Shown here: piece by piece, positions 15,100-24,170 of the stretch
Position numbering within the stretch: the first letter of the stretch is position 1
Layout: the number at the start of each line of letters is the position of its first letter
IMG/VR virus record: IMGVR_UViG_3300043419_000459
Span: 37,471 to 101,470 of that record
Origin: a virus
DNA: 64,000 nt
Strand: one strand, 5' to 3'
Position numbers and translations under genes: made by a program
Notes under the pieces: generated by a model
What the model saw: the letters and a program-made list of their open reading frames with translations, nothing else
Database searches by the model: none
Told to the model about the DNA's origin: nothing

Positions 15100-16707
15100 T
15101 TATTTAAGTAACCAAGTTAAGTTTTCAGTTTGACCTCTACCTAAATCCATCTCATATGGGTTTTTGGATAAATGACCAGTTGAGATAATTCCCTCATACT
15201 TATTTATCTGTGCTGAGTTTAGCATACTTTTTGTCAAATCTATTCCTTCTTGCTTTAACCTCAACGCAGTATTACGAACCCAAAGTCCAATGCCCAATGC
15301 CATAATAAGGTCATCATTATATCCCTTCATTGCTTCTGCTCTACCACTCTGCCAAATAAATGTAAACATCTCATCTATTAATCTACTTGAACGAATTAGA
15401 ATATCTTTGTCATTTATATATGTATCTAATGCTGAAATGATTAGGGGGCGAGTTTTACTGGTTGTTGAAAATCCCGCAACCATTTGTTTTTCGTCTCTAT
15501 AATATTTGTTAGACATTTGTCTTTCGGTATCAATATATTTCAAATCATTACTCATATAAAATAGATTTTGATATCCTCTATTAATGATTTGTTGAATACA
15601 TGCCCAACCCACATTTGAGTTCTCCACTACTAAAAGTGCATTATTATATTCCGTTGCCAATGCAGTTAAGAAGTTTCCAAAATCTTTTGTGTCAATTTTA
15701 CCTCTATATTCCGCAACTTGTGAACTATCTTCGATGTCTATCACTTGTGCAGTAGAATAGTCGGCTCCGTCTCCACGTGCAACGTCCGCACAAACCATAT
15801 ATGCTCTATTATAATTTGGATGTTCCCATACCCAAAGATTGTTATCAAATCCTCTTTTTTGAACGGGTTCCATTACATATGTATCTTTATACCAAGTCAA
15901 TAGTGCGGGTTCAAATACAGTATCACCTGAACCAACGAAGTCACAATCACATTCTTGTGCTGCACCTTTAACTCCTAAAATTCTTGTTTGTTCATCTCTC
16001 CAGGCCTGGTTTCTTTCTGGGTGAACCGTCCAATGTAGATTGATACAATTAAATCCATTCTGCCCACTCTCACCATCTACCCACATTTTATGAAACCAGT
16101 TACCGATACCATTTGGTGTAGATAATACGATTGCAGCACCACCCGTTGATAATGTAGATTGTGCCGATAACCAAATTTCATCGATATCTCTAATGAATGC
16201 GGCCTCATCCACAACTAACAATGATAAGGCTTCCGAACGACCAGCGTCGGGAGAACTTGCAATTGCTTTTACTTGCGAACCATTCTTCAATTTAAGGGAA
16301 AGTTTATTATCTTCTGCAGCTGCAGTTCCACCATCTCTTAACCAAATAGGAAGTAAGTCGTGCATTACTCTTACCTTCTCTACCAGATTCTTTGCTACGG
16401 TCACTTTCGTTGCGATTACCAACGCATTAAAGTCCTGATTGAATATCATCTTCCATAAAATAAATCCTGCAGATAAGGTCGATAGACCCAATTGACGAGA
16501 TTTAAGAATGATGTTAAAACGATTTTCTTTAAAATCCGTTAAACAATCTTCCTGAAAAGGATAAAGGTGAAAGGGTATTTTTCCTCTCACCGGATGCTGA
16601 ATGACACAATACTTTTTCATAAAGTAGATTGGGTCTAACGCACACTTGCGATATTCTTCAGCGATTATCTCTTTTAAGGTTTTCTTAGGTTGCCCTTGAA
16701 CTCCCAT
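15100..16707 (-). CDS. 17: Terminase large subunit (T4 gp17-like)
   Basis: A 535-aa protein with the two-domain terminase layout. The ATPase has Walker A SRQLGLST (residues 70-77; the classic variant in T4-type terminases), a Walker B LLVVDEAAF with Asp167 and Glu168, and a coupling motif LSTPNG. The C-terminal RNase H-like nuclease begins near VCADVARGDGADYS (about 308-321), with the metal-binding Asp. Further acidic residues follow at VVENSNVGW and YNDDLIMALGIG. gp17 translocates DNA into the prohead and cuts concatemers. Its start overlaps the stop of the next gene upstream by 1 nt. T4 gp17 is 610 aa; this one lacks the longer N-terminal extension. Confidence 0.95.
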   Translation of the reverse strand: MGVQGQPKKTLKEIIAEEYRKCALDPIYFMKKYCVIQHPVRGKIPFHLYPFQEDCLTDFKENRFNIILKSRQLGLSTLSAGFILWKMIFNQDFNALVIATKVTVAKNLVEKVRVMHDLLPIWLRDGGTAAAEDNKLSLKLKNGSQVKAIASSPDAGRSEALSLLVVDEAAFIRDIDEIWLSAQSTLSTGGAAIVLSTPNGIGNWFHKMWVDGESGQNGFNCINLHWTVHPERNQAWRDEQTRILGVKGAAQECDCDFVGSGDTVFEPALLTWYKDTYVMEPVQKRGFDNNLWVWEHPNYNRAYMVCADVARGDGADYSTAQVIDIEDSSQVAEYRGKIDTKDFGNFLTALATEYNNALLVVENSNVGWACIQQIINRGYQNLFYMSNDLKYIDTERQMSNKYYRDEKQMVAGFSTTSKTRPLIISALDTYINDKDILIRSSRLIDEMFTFIWQSGRAEAMKGYNDDLIMALGIGLWVRNTALRLKQEGIDLTKSMLNSAQINKYEGIISTGHLSKNPYEMDLGRGQTENLTWLLK

Positions 16708-17354
16708 TATTTTTTGAATTTAATCTTCCAATAAACACCACCACCTATGTATGGAGATAATGTTCCATTGGTTCCATCGGATACTCTATTAGAAACACCA
16801 ACACCTAAATTATAGATTTTGTCTTTTTTTGTTTTTATAAGCAATCCCGCACCTACATTTGAAACCACATCTGCCTTATTAAATCCACCAGTCAAACCAT
16901 AATATACTTGTGTTTTTGGTAATTCTTTAACAATCATAGTTTCTTTAATAGTTCTTTGTTTAACATTTGCATTAAAAGTTCTACCCAATATTTTATTTTG
17001 TGTAATTGTATCCAAAAGAGCAATGGTTCCTAATGAATCGGGTAAAACCAATGTATCTTTATATAATACTTTTGAATAATAATCTTTTAGTAAAGCCTGT
17101 GTATCTACTATTGTAGGGATTACAACTTGCTTTTCAACTATCGTTTCGTGATAAATGTCTTGACCCTTTTTGGTTATTACTTTTGTTTTTACAACATCAA
17201 TAGTATCGATATCGTGTTTAATAACTTCATATGCCTTACCTTCTATATAAACTTTTTTACCAGGCATAACTCCACCCGGATTAAACCATTCTAATAATAT
17301 AAAAATGATTAATGCAACAATTGCAATGTTTTTTAAATTTAATAATTTTTTCAT
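16707..17354 (-). CDS. Membrane-anchored protein with beta-rich C-terminus
   Basis: A 215-aa protein. Residues 8-24 (KNIAIVALIIFILLEWF) are one strong transmembrane helix with positive charges before it, so the rest is probably periplasmic. Residues about 35-145 are strand/helix mixed. Residues about 148-215 (YYGLTGGFNKADVVSNVGAG, LLIKTKKDKIYNLGVGVSNR, SPYIGGGVYWKIKFKK) alternate polar and hydrophobic residues in short strands with a terminal aromatic-basic motif, resembling outer-membrane beta-hairpins. Position next to terminase suggests a late gene; a lysis (spanin-like) role is one idea but the canonical lipobox and Rz coiled coil are absent. The function is unknown. Confidence 0.5.
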   Translation of the reverse strand: MKKLLNLKNIAIVALIIFILLEWFNPGGVMPGKKVYIEGKAYEVIKHDIDTIDVVKTKVITKKGQDIYHETIVEKQVVIPTIVDTQALLKDYYSKVLYKDTLVLPDSLGTIALLDTITQNKILGRTFNANVKQRTIKETMIVKELPKTQVYYGLTGGFNKADVVSNVGAGLLIKTKKDKIYNLGVGVSNRVSDGTNGTLSPYIGGGVYWKIKFKK

Positions 17355-17359
17355 AATTT

Positions 17360-18028
17360 TTATTTTTTAACTAATTCTGGATGATTTAATTCAACGAATT
17401 TTTCTTCTAATAACCTTTTTCTTTCTATTAATAATTCAATGGCGTTATATGCACCATCAATATCTTTTTGTAAATCTTTTTTTACTTTTTCAACATCTAC
17501 ATCCCATGTCCATTTTTCTACTTTGCCATCTTCGGTAACCATTTCTATTTGTTGTTTAACACCTCTCAAAGCTTCTTCCAATTGTGATTTTAAATCTCTA
17601 ACATAATCCAATTTATTTCTAGTTACTTTATAATCTTCATAAAAAGCAAAAGTTCCATCATCTCGTAATCTTTGTTCCATTTTTCTCAAACAAGTTACAC
17701 ACAAGCCGGTTTTACTGATTATTTTTTTATCTGCGTAACTATATTCTTTTGTGTCACATTGGTCATCTTTACATGTAGTTAGTTTTTTTAAATATTCTCT
17801 AACATCATCCATTTGAGTAACTTTGGATTTGAATCCCTTAAATTGCTCCCACTCTTGTCCATCACTATCTACCCATTTTTCTCCAACTTCTCTTTTTCGT
17901 TCACTCTCTTTTTCATAACCAAACACTCTTTGTGTATTGTCTTGTCTACCAAATACAGTGTCTATAATTAATTTTCGAGATTTATGCATCCCTTTACTTT
18001 TCTCATCCCAACTTTTTCTTTTTGCCAT
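17360..18028 (-). CDS. Hypothetical protein with Cys pairs; possible small-terminase-position gene
   Basis: A 222-aa hydrophilic protein. It has a Lys/Arg-rich N-terminus (MAKRKSWDEKSKGMHKSRK), a central four-Cys set (CKDDQC near residue 90 and CVTC near 114) that could bind zinc, and a long C-terminal coiled coil (about 135-220: LDYVRDLKSQLEEALRGVKQ; AYNAIELLIERKRLLEEKFV). In T4 the small terminase gp16, also a coiled-coil protein, precedes gp17. This gene lies two genes upstream of the large subunit, so it is a candidate for that role, but no sequence match was recognised. The gap upstream carries a promoter-motif variant at 18061-18069. Confidence 0.5.
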   Translation of the reverse strand: MAKRKSWDEKSKGMHKSRKLIIDTVFGRQDNTQRVFGYEKESERKREVGEKWVDSDGQEWEQFKGFKSKVTQMDDVREYLKKLTTCKDDQCDTKEYSYADKKIISKTGLCVTCLRKMEQRLRDDGTFAFYEDYKVTRNKLDYVRDLKSQLEEALRGVKQQIEMVTEDGKVEKWTWDVDVEKVKKDLQKDIDGAYNAIELLIERKRLLEEKFVELNHPELVKK

Positions 18029-18060
18029 ATTTCTATACTTTTATAACCAATTGTTTATAC

Positions 18061-18069
18061 TATATATAT
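18061..18069 (-). promoter_or_regulatory. Promoter-like motif variant TATATATAT
   Basis: One mismatch to TATAAATAT, 32 nt before the start at 18028 in the 46-nt gap below the 1328-aa gene. The weaker match and AT-rich setting lower confidence. Confidence 0.3.
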
Positions 18070-18074
18070 CAAAA

Positions 18075-21000
18075 TTATTCATAAAAAATACCCAATATTT
18101 GATTTAAGGGTGCAAATGAACCGGTTAGTTTATATGTTTTTCCATTATAAAAAAACACCAATCCTTCGGTTGCAACTATTTTATCTATACCACCCAACGT
18201 ATTTAATCTAGATAGTTCTTGTTTTAATTTTTGAATTTTAGATGTGTCTCCACCATTTCTAACTTGTGATGCAACTGAATTTAATTTTTCTTTCATAGAC
18301 CTAATTGCTTTATCAGGATGAATAGTTAATACTGAACTTACAAATTCTAAAACATCTGCACCTACTCCCAAAAATAATTCTTCAAATGGTCTAATATTGT
18401 CTTTTTGTTGCTTTATAACATTTATTTTATCTTGTGTAATTGCCCATTTTTGTAAGTCCGGATTTGAAATAGTATTTAATCTAAATGTTTTATCTCCAAA
18501 TGCCCATCTTCTAATCAATGATTCTTTTGTAAGTTTGTCAACTTTTATTGGACTATTTGATGTAATCCACCAATCCCACCAACTTTGATGATAATCCGCA
18601 ACATTATCGGAATCTTTTAATCCAAATTCACTCTGTAATCTATTTAACTTAGATAGATATTTACCTTGCTTAGAACTTAAATTATCATTTTTAGGTATAC
18701 TTGTAATCGGAGGGCCTTGTATTGTGTATTTGGATTGAATATCTGCATTTACTTGTTTAATCATTCCTGCTAATATATTTTCAGCACCATCCACCTGCCC
18801 CACTGCAACACCGCTTTCGTTATACTGAATACAATTATGAAAAACCAATAAAGCCTGACCATATGGAATTACATTTACTGATGTTGGCCATATTACTTCA
18901 ATATTCATAAAATTTTTACCTTCTCCAAAAATCTTTTCTCTTTGTTTTTGAGATAAAGATGATATTGCTGCTGATAAATCTTTCATTGCGTAGTTGTATG
19001 CATCTGTTAATCCACCTCTTCCGGCAAATTTAGATGCAACACCTTCAATTCCCAATGCATTTGCTCCTGCATTTTGTAAGTGTCCTTTGTTTCTTGCCGC
19101 AATTAATCTACCATTTTTCCAACTTATTGCTAAAGCTTGTCCATCTGTTTTTTCTCTAACTACTCCCAGTTCTCCATTAAGTGCTTTTGTAATTATATTT
19201 TTTAAATCACCAAAAGTCAAATCCATATCATCAAATGGATGAGACATATGTCCGTATGCACCACCTTCTAATAATAAATTTTCATTTAAGTTGGGTTGAA
19301 TATTTAACTCCTTTTCCATTTGGGTTATTTCATCATACCCCATATTACGAAGTGCTCTTGCAACTGCGTTTGGATTTGCTGGCATATTTGCTCTACCAAA
19401 AAGATATACATTTATTCTTTTTCTAAAGGTTGCATTTCTATATAATTTTATGATATTCATAAAATGGACATCTTTATTACCCATTTCATCTATTTTTCTA
19501 AATGTAGTTGCCTGTTTACCATTTATAGTTGGCATCCCATAAGAGTCTTTTCCAATGTCTTTAATCGTAACTTTTTTGTTTTTAAATTTACCCATTAAAA
19601 CTTCATCACCTTTATCAACATCAACACTAACATCTTCATTATAAATTTGTTTGTTGATTCTACCATACTCCCTCATTAAGATTCCCGCAACAGCATGTGC
19701 TTGGTTTTCAATTGGAGAACCATCTGCACCATCTTTCATTGGGTTTCTAACCAATCCCATCTCATCTTGTTTCCTATGAACCATCTCATGTGCAATAGTT
19801 CTTAAAATATCCGCAGTCAATCTATTTTCCGTTGCTACATATATTTCTTTTGTAATTGGGTCAAATCCACCTAATGAAGATTTTACATTACCATATTCTT
19901 TACCAGCTACTAAACTTATCTTTGGATTTTCTTTTAATTTTAATCTTTTGGTTGCAAATTCTACAAAGTGTTGAATTGATTGTTGTTTTGATTCGGAAAT
20001 ATTTTCTTTTATCAAATCCGCTGCATCACTCTTTGGTTTATTCTTTTTATAACTTTCTATTGATTTGAGAAGTTGTTCGTCTGATAATTTATAGGTTTTC
20101 ATCTTTTCGATTACTTTTCCAATAAATTTAGAAGCAAATTTACTATTATTATTTGGCTCATTTCCTTCTTTAAGAATCTCTAATAAACCCAATGTTGCAG
20201 TTGATAAACCTGCACCAACTCCTGCAGCTTGTCCTGCACCCATTCCCATTGCTTCAAGAGATGCATGTTTTGCAATATCTTTAGCAAGATGAACGCCGAA
20301 TCCGGCTGCTCCGTGTGTAAACGCACCGGCTCCACCGGCTGCTGCGGCTGCTCCGACACTAGATGCACCTGCCCCCGCTGCAGCCGCTTTAATTGCTCCA
20401 ACACCTGCACCACCCAATGCCATAGAACCCAATATTAATCCCATATCAATTGCAAAATGGGTCATATCTTTTTTTTGTTTTTTGCTTTCTTTCCAAGAAG
20501 CTTCAAACAATTGTTTTTCTTCATCTGATGCGTATTGTGATACTTTTGGTCTATGTTCTCCCACCTTATTACCAGTTGGTTTACCATGTGAATCTACTTC
20601 ATCGGTTTCAACATATTCGTATTCTGGATTACCACCACGACCAACTTCTGCAAATTCACTCCAATGTCTACGTTTTCCATCTTTATCTTTTACACTACCA
20701 ATTTTACCAGTAGTTGCAATTGATGTCAAACCATCCATAGTTCCTCCAACCATTTCTTTTTTATGTACGAACCAATTTTTTAAACCTTTGCCGAAGTTTT
20801 TAACACCATTAACTACATTGTCAATCATACCCTTTCTTTCGGGTGATTGAGGATTATTATGGGAATCTATGATATCATTATCTTCCGGAGACATTTCTTT
20901 TCTAGCTTTGTCTAATGCCTCTTTAGTTTGTGCAATTTTTTTATCTTCAGGGGACATTTCTGCAGATGATTTTAATTCTGTTCCGCTCAATTTTTGTTCC

Positions 21001-22061
21001 GGTGGTATTTGTTGTGTTTCCTCTCCGGATTTATTTTGTGTAGATTTTCCTTTTGCAGTATCTATTTTACCCTGTGTGGTTGCTCCTTTATTAACTGGTT
21101 GACCAGGTTGAGATGGTTTGGGTTCATTTACAGGTGCATCCGATGGGCCCTTTGCCATCTTTTTTTGTTTTTCTGCTTCCGCTTCTGCGGGTGTCAATGC
21201 TCTTATATCATCACCATCCGATTTATGAGTTGCTGGTTGGTCTTTGCTTTTTGCATAATATCCACCACCCAAATGTACCAACCCCATCTTTTTTGCATTA
21301 GATTCTTCTGCAAAATATTGTTTAGTAAATTCTTGAAATAATTCTTCCGTAACTACTTGATTTAACAATTCTGCAATTGGGTCATATGGGTTTAATTCAT
21401 ATGCACTAACCAATTCCGTTACCGAACCGCTTGGTGCACCATTTATGTATCCTCCAGGTAAATTCAATCCAACTCCTATTCCTCCTGGAAATCCTTCATT
21501 TAATTTGGTTGTTATCATTTTGAAAATATCTTTATCGAATTTTGGATATGCTTTAAGAAAGAACTTTTTAGCTTTTTCTTTATCATTACTTCCCAGTCCA
21601 TTTCTTACATCGGTACCACTAATTGGATTTGCTTCTGCAGGGATTGGATATGTATAACCAATTTCATCATAACCATATCCGGCTTTACCTCTATATGGTT
21701 TGAAATATTTACCTTGTAATCTCGATGCATCCTTTTCACCTACTGCAGCAATATATGCAATAGTTTGGCCATCATATTGTTTTAATATTTCAACAGGTCT
21801 ATATGGATTGTTTACTTTTACAAATTTAGAAGAAGGAACTCCAAACATTTTGGTTGCAATTTCTTTCTTTTCTTTAAATGAAAAAGGAGACTTATCGGAT
21901 GATGTATCGTTTGATGTTGCAATATAAACATTTGCAGAACCAAATTTATCTACTAATCTTTGATATGCATCGTGGTGTCCTCTATGGAATGGTTGAAATC
22001 TACCAGCGTATACAACAACTTCACCTTCTATAATTGGTTTATTTACTTCGTTTAAATTCAT
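18075..22061 (-). CDS. Giant polyvalent protein: nucleotidyltransferase + metallopeptidase + ligase-like domains
   Basis: A 1328-aa protein. Residues 15-175 are an HIGH-superfamily nucleotidyltransferase: YAGRFQPFHRGHH (18-30, with the H-x-G-H motif) and ISGTDVR (147-153). A polar linker with Gln/Pro/Lys/Ser (about 270-400) leads to a Gly/Ala-rich hydrophobic stretch (about 530-625; could insert in membranes). A zinc-peptidase site HEMVH (His758, Glu759, His762) follows, with ENQAH downstream. The C-terminal third is a covalent nucleotidyltransferase/ligase-like domain: KTDG (Lys971, motif I), NIEVIWP, and near the end EGLVF (1299-1303) and YKLTG (motif IV/V). Such mixtures fit 'polyvalent' proteins thought to be packaged and injected with phage DNA. 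The combined function (NAD, RNA or DNA repair) is unknown. Confidence 0.8.
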   Translation of the reverse strand: MNLNEVNKPIIEGEVVVYAGRFQPFHRGHHDAYQRLVDKFGSANVYIATSNDTSSDKSPFSFKEKKEIATKMFGVPSSKFVKVNNPYRPVEILKQYDGQTIAYIAAVGEKDASRLQGKYFKPYRGKAGYGYDEIGYTYPIPAEANPISGTDVRNGLGSNDKEKAKKFFLKAYPKFDKDIFKMITTKLNEGFPGGIGVGLNLPGGYINGAPSGSVTELVSAYELNPYDPIAELLNQVVTEELFQEFTKQYFAEESNAKKMGLVHLGGGYYAKSKDQPATHKSDGDDIRALTPAEAEAEKQKKMAKGPSDAPVNEPKPSQPGQPVNKGATTQGKIDTAKGKSTQNKSGEETQQIPPEQKLSGTELKSSAEMSPEDKKIAQTKEALDKARKEMSPEDNDIIDSHNNPQSPERKGMIDNVVNGVKNFGKGLKNWFVHKKEMVGGTMDGLTSIATTGKIGSVKDKDGKRRHWSEFAEVGRGGNPEYEYVETDEVDSHGKPTGNKVGEHRPKVSQYASDEEKQLFEASWKESKKQKKDMTHFAIDMGLILGSMALGGAGVGAIKAAAAGAGASSVGAAAAAGGAGAFTHGAAGFGVHLAKDIAKHASLEAMGMGAGQAAGVGAGLSTATLGLLEILKEGNEPNNNSKFASKFIGKVIEKMKTYKLSDEQLLKSIESYKKNKPKSDAADLIKENISESKQQSIQHFVEFATKRLKLKENPKISLVAGKEYGNVKSSLGGFDPITKEIYVATENRLTADILRTIAHEMVHRKQDEMGLVRNPMKDGADGSPIENQAHAVAGILMREYGRINKQIYNEDVSVDVDKGDEVLMGKFKNKKVTIKDIGKDSYGMPTINGKQATTFRKIDEMGNKDVHFMNIIKLYRNATFRKRINVYLFGRANMPANPNAVARALRNMGYDEITQMEKELNIQPNLNENLLLEGGAYGHMSHPFDDMDLTFGDLKNIITKALNGELGVVREKTDGQALAISWKNGRLIAARNKGHLQNAGANALGIEGVASKFAGRGGLTDAYNYAMKDLSAAISSLSQKQREKIFGEGKNFMNIEVIWPTSVNVIPYGQALLVFHNCIQYNESGVAVGQVDGAENILAGMIKQVNADIQSKYTIQGPPITSIPKNDNLSSKQGKYLSKLNRLQSEFGLKDSDNVADYHQSWWDWWITSNSPIKVDKLTKESLIRRWAFGDKTFRLNTISNPDLQKWAITQDKINVIKQQKDNIRPFEELFLGVGADVLEFVSSVLTIHPDKAIRSMKEKLNSVASQVRNGGDTSKIQKLKQELSRLNTLGGIDKIVATEGLVFFYNGKTYKLTGSFAPLNQILGIFYE

Positions 22062-22064
22062 ATG

Positions 22065-22073
22065 TATAAATAT
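22065..22073 (-). promoter_or_regulatory. Promoter-like motif ATATTTATA almost touching the start codon
   Basis: Exact copy in the 13-nt gap upstream of the 1328-aa gene, only 3 nt before ATG 22061. If it acts as a -10-type element, the transcript would be leaderless. A downstream start (next Met at residue 71) would remove the H-x-G-H motif and is unlikely. Confidence 0.45.
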
Positions 22074-22074
22074 C

Positions 22075-23496
22075 TTAAATTAAACTCTTTTTACTATCTG
22101 AGAGGAAATTTAGGATTATTGTCATTTCTTTATTCGTAAAATCATTATTCCAACTATTTACGGCGTATTCTAAAAACAAATTTTGATTATATATACATAT
22201 ATCTTTAACATCATTTAAAAATTGGTCTTTTTCTTCTTTAGATTTTTTTGAAAATTTTTCAATTTCAATTTTAATCATTTCTAATCGTTTCATATCATCC
22301 AATTCCATATCATAACTTTCGTCAATATATGGATGAAAGGTTTTATATCCAAATCTTTCTCTAATATGTTTTAATGATTTTGAAGGGCCTGCCAATATAA
22401 ATGGTTGACAATGTCCAACTGGTTTCCATATTTTTTCTGACAAATATCCGCTTGGAAAATTTACATCTTCTTGAAAGAAAACGGATTCGGTAACTATACT
22501 GACATATGTGTTTAAATATATGTCTTTATTTTCAAATCCAAATCCTGCAATTTTTGTTAAATCTTCTATGTCTAATAATGAAGAAGTTTCTGTAATTAAT
22601 TTCAAAAACTCCTCATCATTATCATACATTAAAAATTCATTTTTATTTAATTGATATGAAAATTTATTGTCCCATGAAACTAAACTATTTTCAAATCCTA
22701 ATTTCTTTAATTGACTTAATAAAAGTAATCTATGTAATTTCCAATGTCTATTTAGTAATAAAAAATCTTTTCTTTCGTTTCCAATACTTTGTAGAAATTC
22801 TTCGGATGTTACTATCGATGTTGGTTTTTGCTTCACTATACCAAATTGTGGTTCATATGAATCTTCACCCCAATATGAAAAATTTGGATTATTTATTGTA
22901 TTATAAAATTCTTGAGCTTTACCAATCATATTATAACTATAATCAATTACTTTATAATTTGCTCCTAATTTTTCTAAATTTTCTTTTAACTTAAAATCTG
23001 CAAATACAAAATAAACTTTTTCGTCATCTATATTATTTTCTCTTGTAAATTTTATTAGTTTTTCAAAATTTTCAACTCTAAATGCAGTACCACCATCTAT
23101 AACATAATTAATAAGTAATTTTCCATTTCCACTAACTATCTCATCTAATGCAACTTTTGAAATATTTTCTAAAGAAAATTCATTATAAAAATTATCATTT
23201 CCAAAAAAATTTTCTAAACTTGCAAATGGTTCTATCGGATAAAACCATTCATAATTTATATTATTCTTTCTATCTTCCTTTATTTCATAAATTGATTTTT
23301 TATGAACAAAGTTATTATACATATTACTATTATATAATACCCAACTATTATTCCATCTTTTTGCAAAATATTCCAATGAATCGGAAAAAAAGAAATCAGA
23401 AGCTTGATGTATTGTACTTAAAAATTTTGGATTCATGCAATTGGGTTGTTCACCATTATATGTCATTACATCATATCCAAATATTACTTTTCTCAT
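22075..23496 (-). CDS. Glycosyltransferase-like protein, 'SEKIWKP' family
   Basis: A 473-aa cytosolic protein. The C-terminal half carries a conserved block: TESVFFQ, GYLSEKIWKPVGHCQPFI (about 370-387), GPSKSLKHIRERFGYKTFHP and YIDESYDME. This resembles the nucleotide-sugar-binding region of GT10-type fucosyltransferases (where 'EK-h-x-N/K-x-x-x-x-x-x-P-h-h-x-G' occurs) but is not a certain GT10 member. Two paralogs in the window, at 28172-29602 and 41908-43269, share the same order of motifs with low identity. It is the last gene of the sugar island. A glycan-transfer role is inferred from motif and company; donor and acceptor are unknown. Confidence 0.6.
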   Translation of the reverse strand: MRKVIFGYDVMTYNGEQPNCMNPKFLSTIHQASDFFFSDSLEYFAKRWNNSWVLYNSNMYNNFVHKKSIYEIKEDRKNNINYEWFYPIEPFASLENFFGNDNFYNEFSLENISKVALDEIVSGNGKLLINYVIDGGTAFRVENFEKLIKFTRENNIDDEKVYFVFADFKLKENLEKLGANYKVIDYSYNMIGKAQEFYNTINNPNFSYWGEDSYEPQFGIVKQKPTSIVTSEEFLQSIGNERKDFLLLNRHWKLHRLLLLSQLKKLGFENSLVSWDNKFSYQLNKNEFLMYDNDEEFLKLITETSSLLDIEDLTKIAGFGFENKDIYLNTYVSIVTESVFFQEDVNFPSGYLSEKIWKPVGHCQPFILAGPSKSLKHIRERFGYKTFHPYIDESYDMELDDMKRLEMIKIEIEKFSKKSKEEKDQFLNDVKDICIYNQNLFLEYAVNSWNNDFTNKEMTIILNFLSDSKKSLI

Positions 23497-23622
23497 TTAA
23501 AAATTTTTATATATAAACGGGTCTCTTTTTTTAAGTTCTTCTAACTTTTTTTTGAGTTTTTTTTTCATTCTATAATTTTCGTACCATTTTACAAAAATAG
23601 AAATGATTGGTAATTTTTTCAT
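23497..23622 (-). CDS. Small basic protein, 41 aa
   Basis: A short frame read ATG 23622 to TAA 23497. It has a hydrophobic start (MKKLPIISIFVKWYENYR) followed by a highly basic helix (KKKLKKKLEELKKRDPFIYK). It fills the gap between two genes exactly: 5 nt after the preceding stop and ending next to the following start. Such packing is what a real gene would show here. It could be a membrane-associated peptide. No family is recognised. Confidence 0.5.
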   Translation of the reverse strand: MKKLPIISIFVKWYENYRMKKKLKKKLEELKKRDPFIYKNF

Positions 23623-23627
23623 AATAA

Positions 23628-24170
23628 TTAATTTTTATAATACAATTCAGGCCATTCAACTATAATATGAACACCACCTTCATTATATGCATTGGTGTAT
23701 ACATCATAAATATCTTCTGATTTTTTTAATTCCCACACTTTTGTAAATTGTAATATAGATTTGAATTCTTTAGTATAGTCGTTTCTATGTTGAATTCCTG
23801 GGTCTAATGGGTCTCTACTACCAACACCAACTCTTATAATCACATTGACTTTTTTATCAGTCATATGTTCAAATTTATCCAAATGATTAATTAATTGATT
23901 TGCAGCTGAGACTAAAAAGTCCCATCTTGGGTAAAATGAAATTACACTCTTACCCATCATTGCCAATCCCAAACTCATTCCCATTTGTGTTTCTTCCATA
24001 ACAGGAACTTCAATCATTTTTTCCTTTGGTACATTTGTTAAAGTTGTACTCATTGGATTTCCCGCATAAACTATTTGTTGGCCAATAAAGATTGTATCTT
24101 CTTTTTCAGCAAGAAATGTCATTGCTTTAGTTAGTTCATCTTTATATGGTGACATTTGTGGTGTACTCAT
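23628..24170 (-). CDS. Thiamin-diphosphate enzyme, pyrimidine-binding (E1-beta-like) subunit
   Basis: A 180-aa protein equivalent to the transketolase pyrimidine-binding domain alone. Key features: TIFIGQQIVYAGN (26-38); VPVMEETQMGMSLGLAMMGK (55-74), where Glu59 aligns with the glutamate that activates the thiamin N1' in E1-beta subunits; and SFYPRWDFLVSAANQLINHL (78-97). The C-terminal transketolase domain of full-length E1-beta (about 325 aa) is missing. The matching diphosphate-binding subunit is encoded at 32240-32878, eight genes upstream in the same transcription direction. Together they could make a minimal two-component ThDP enzyme acting on sugars or 2-oxo acids within the glycan pathway. 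It overlaps the next gene's stop by 1 nt. Confidence 0.8.
   Translation of the reverse strand: MSTPQMSPYKDELTKAMTFLAEKEDTIFIGQQIVYAGNPMSTTLTNVPKEKMIEVPVMEETQMGMSLGLAMMGKSVISFYPRWDFLVSAANQLINHLDKFEHMTDKKVNVIIRVGVGSRDPLDPGIQHRNDYTKEFKSILQFTKVWELKKSEDIYDVYTNAYNEGGVHIIVEWPELYYKN

Noticed and set aside
20180-20438. Open frames of 69-77 codons on both strands in a Gly/Ala-rich region
   Set aside because: Low-complexity GC-richer sequence coding the hydrophobic stretch of the polyvalent protein leaves other frames open by chance.
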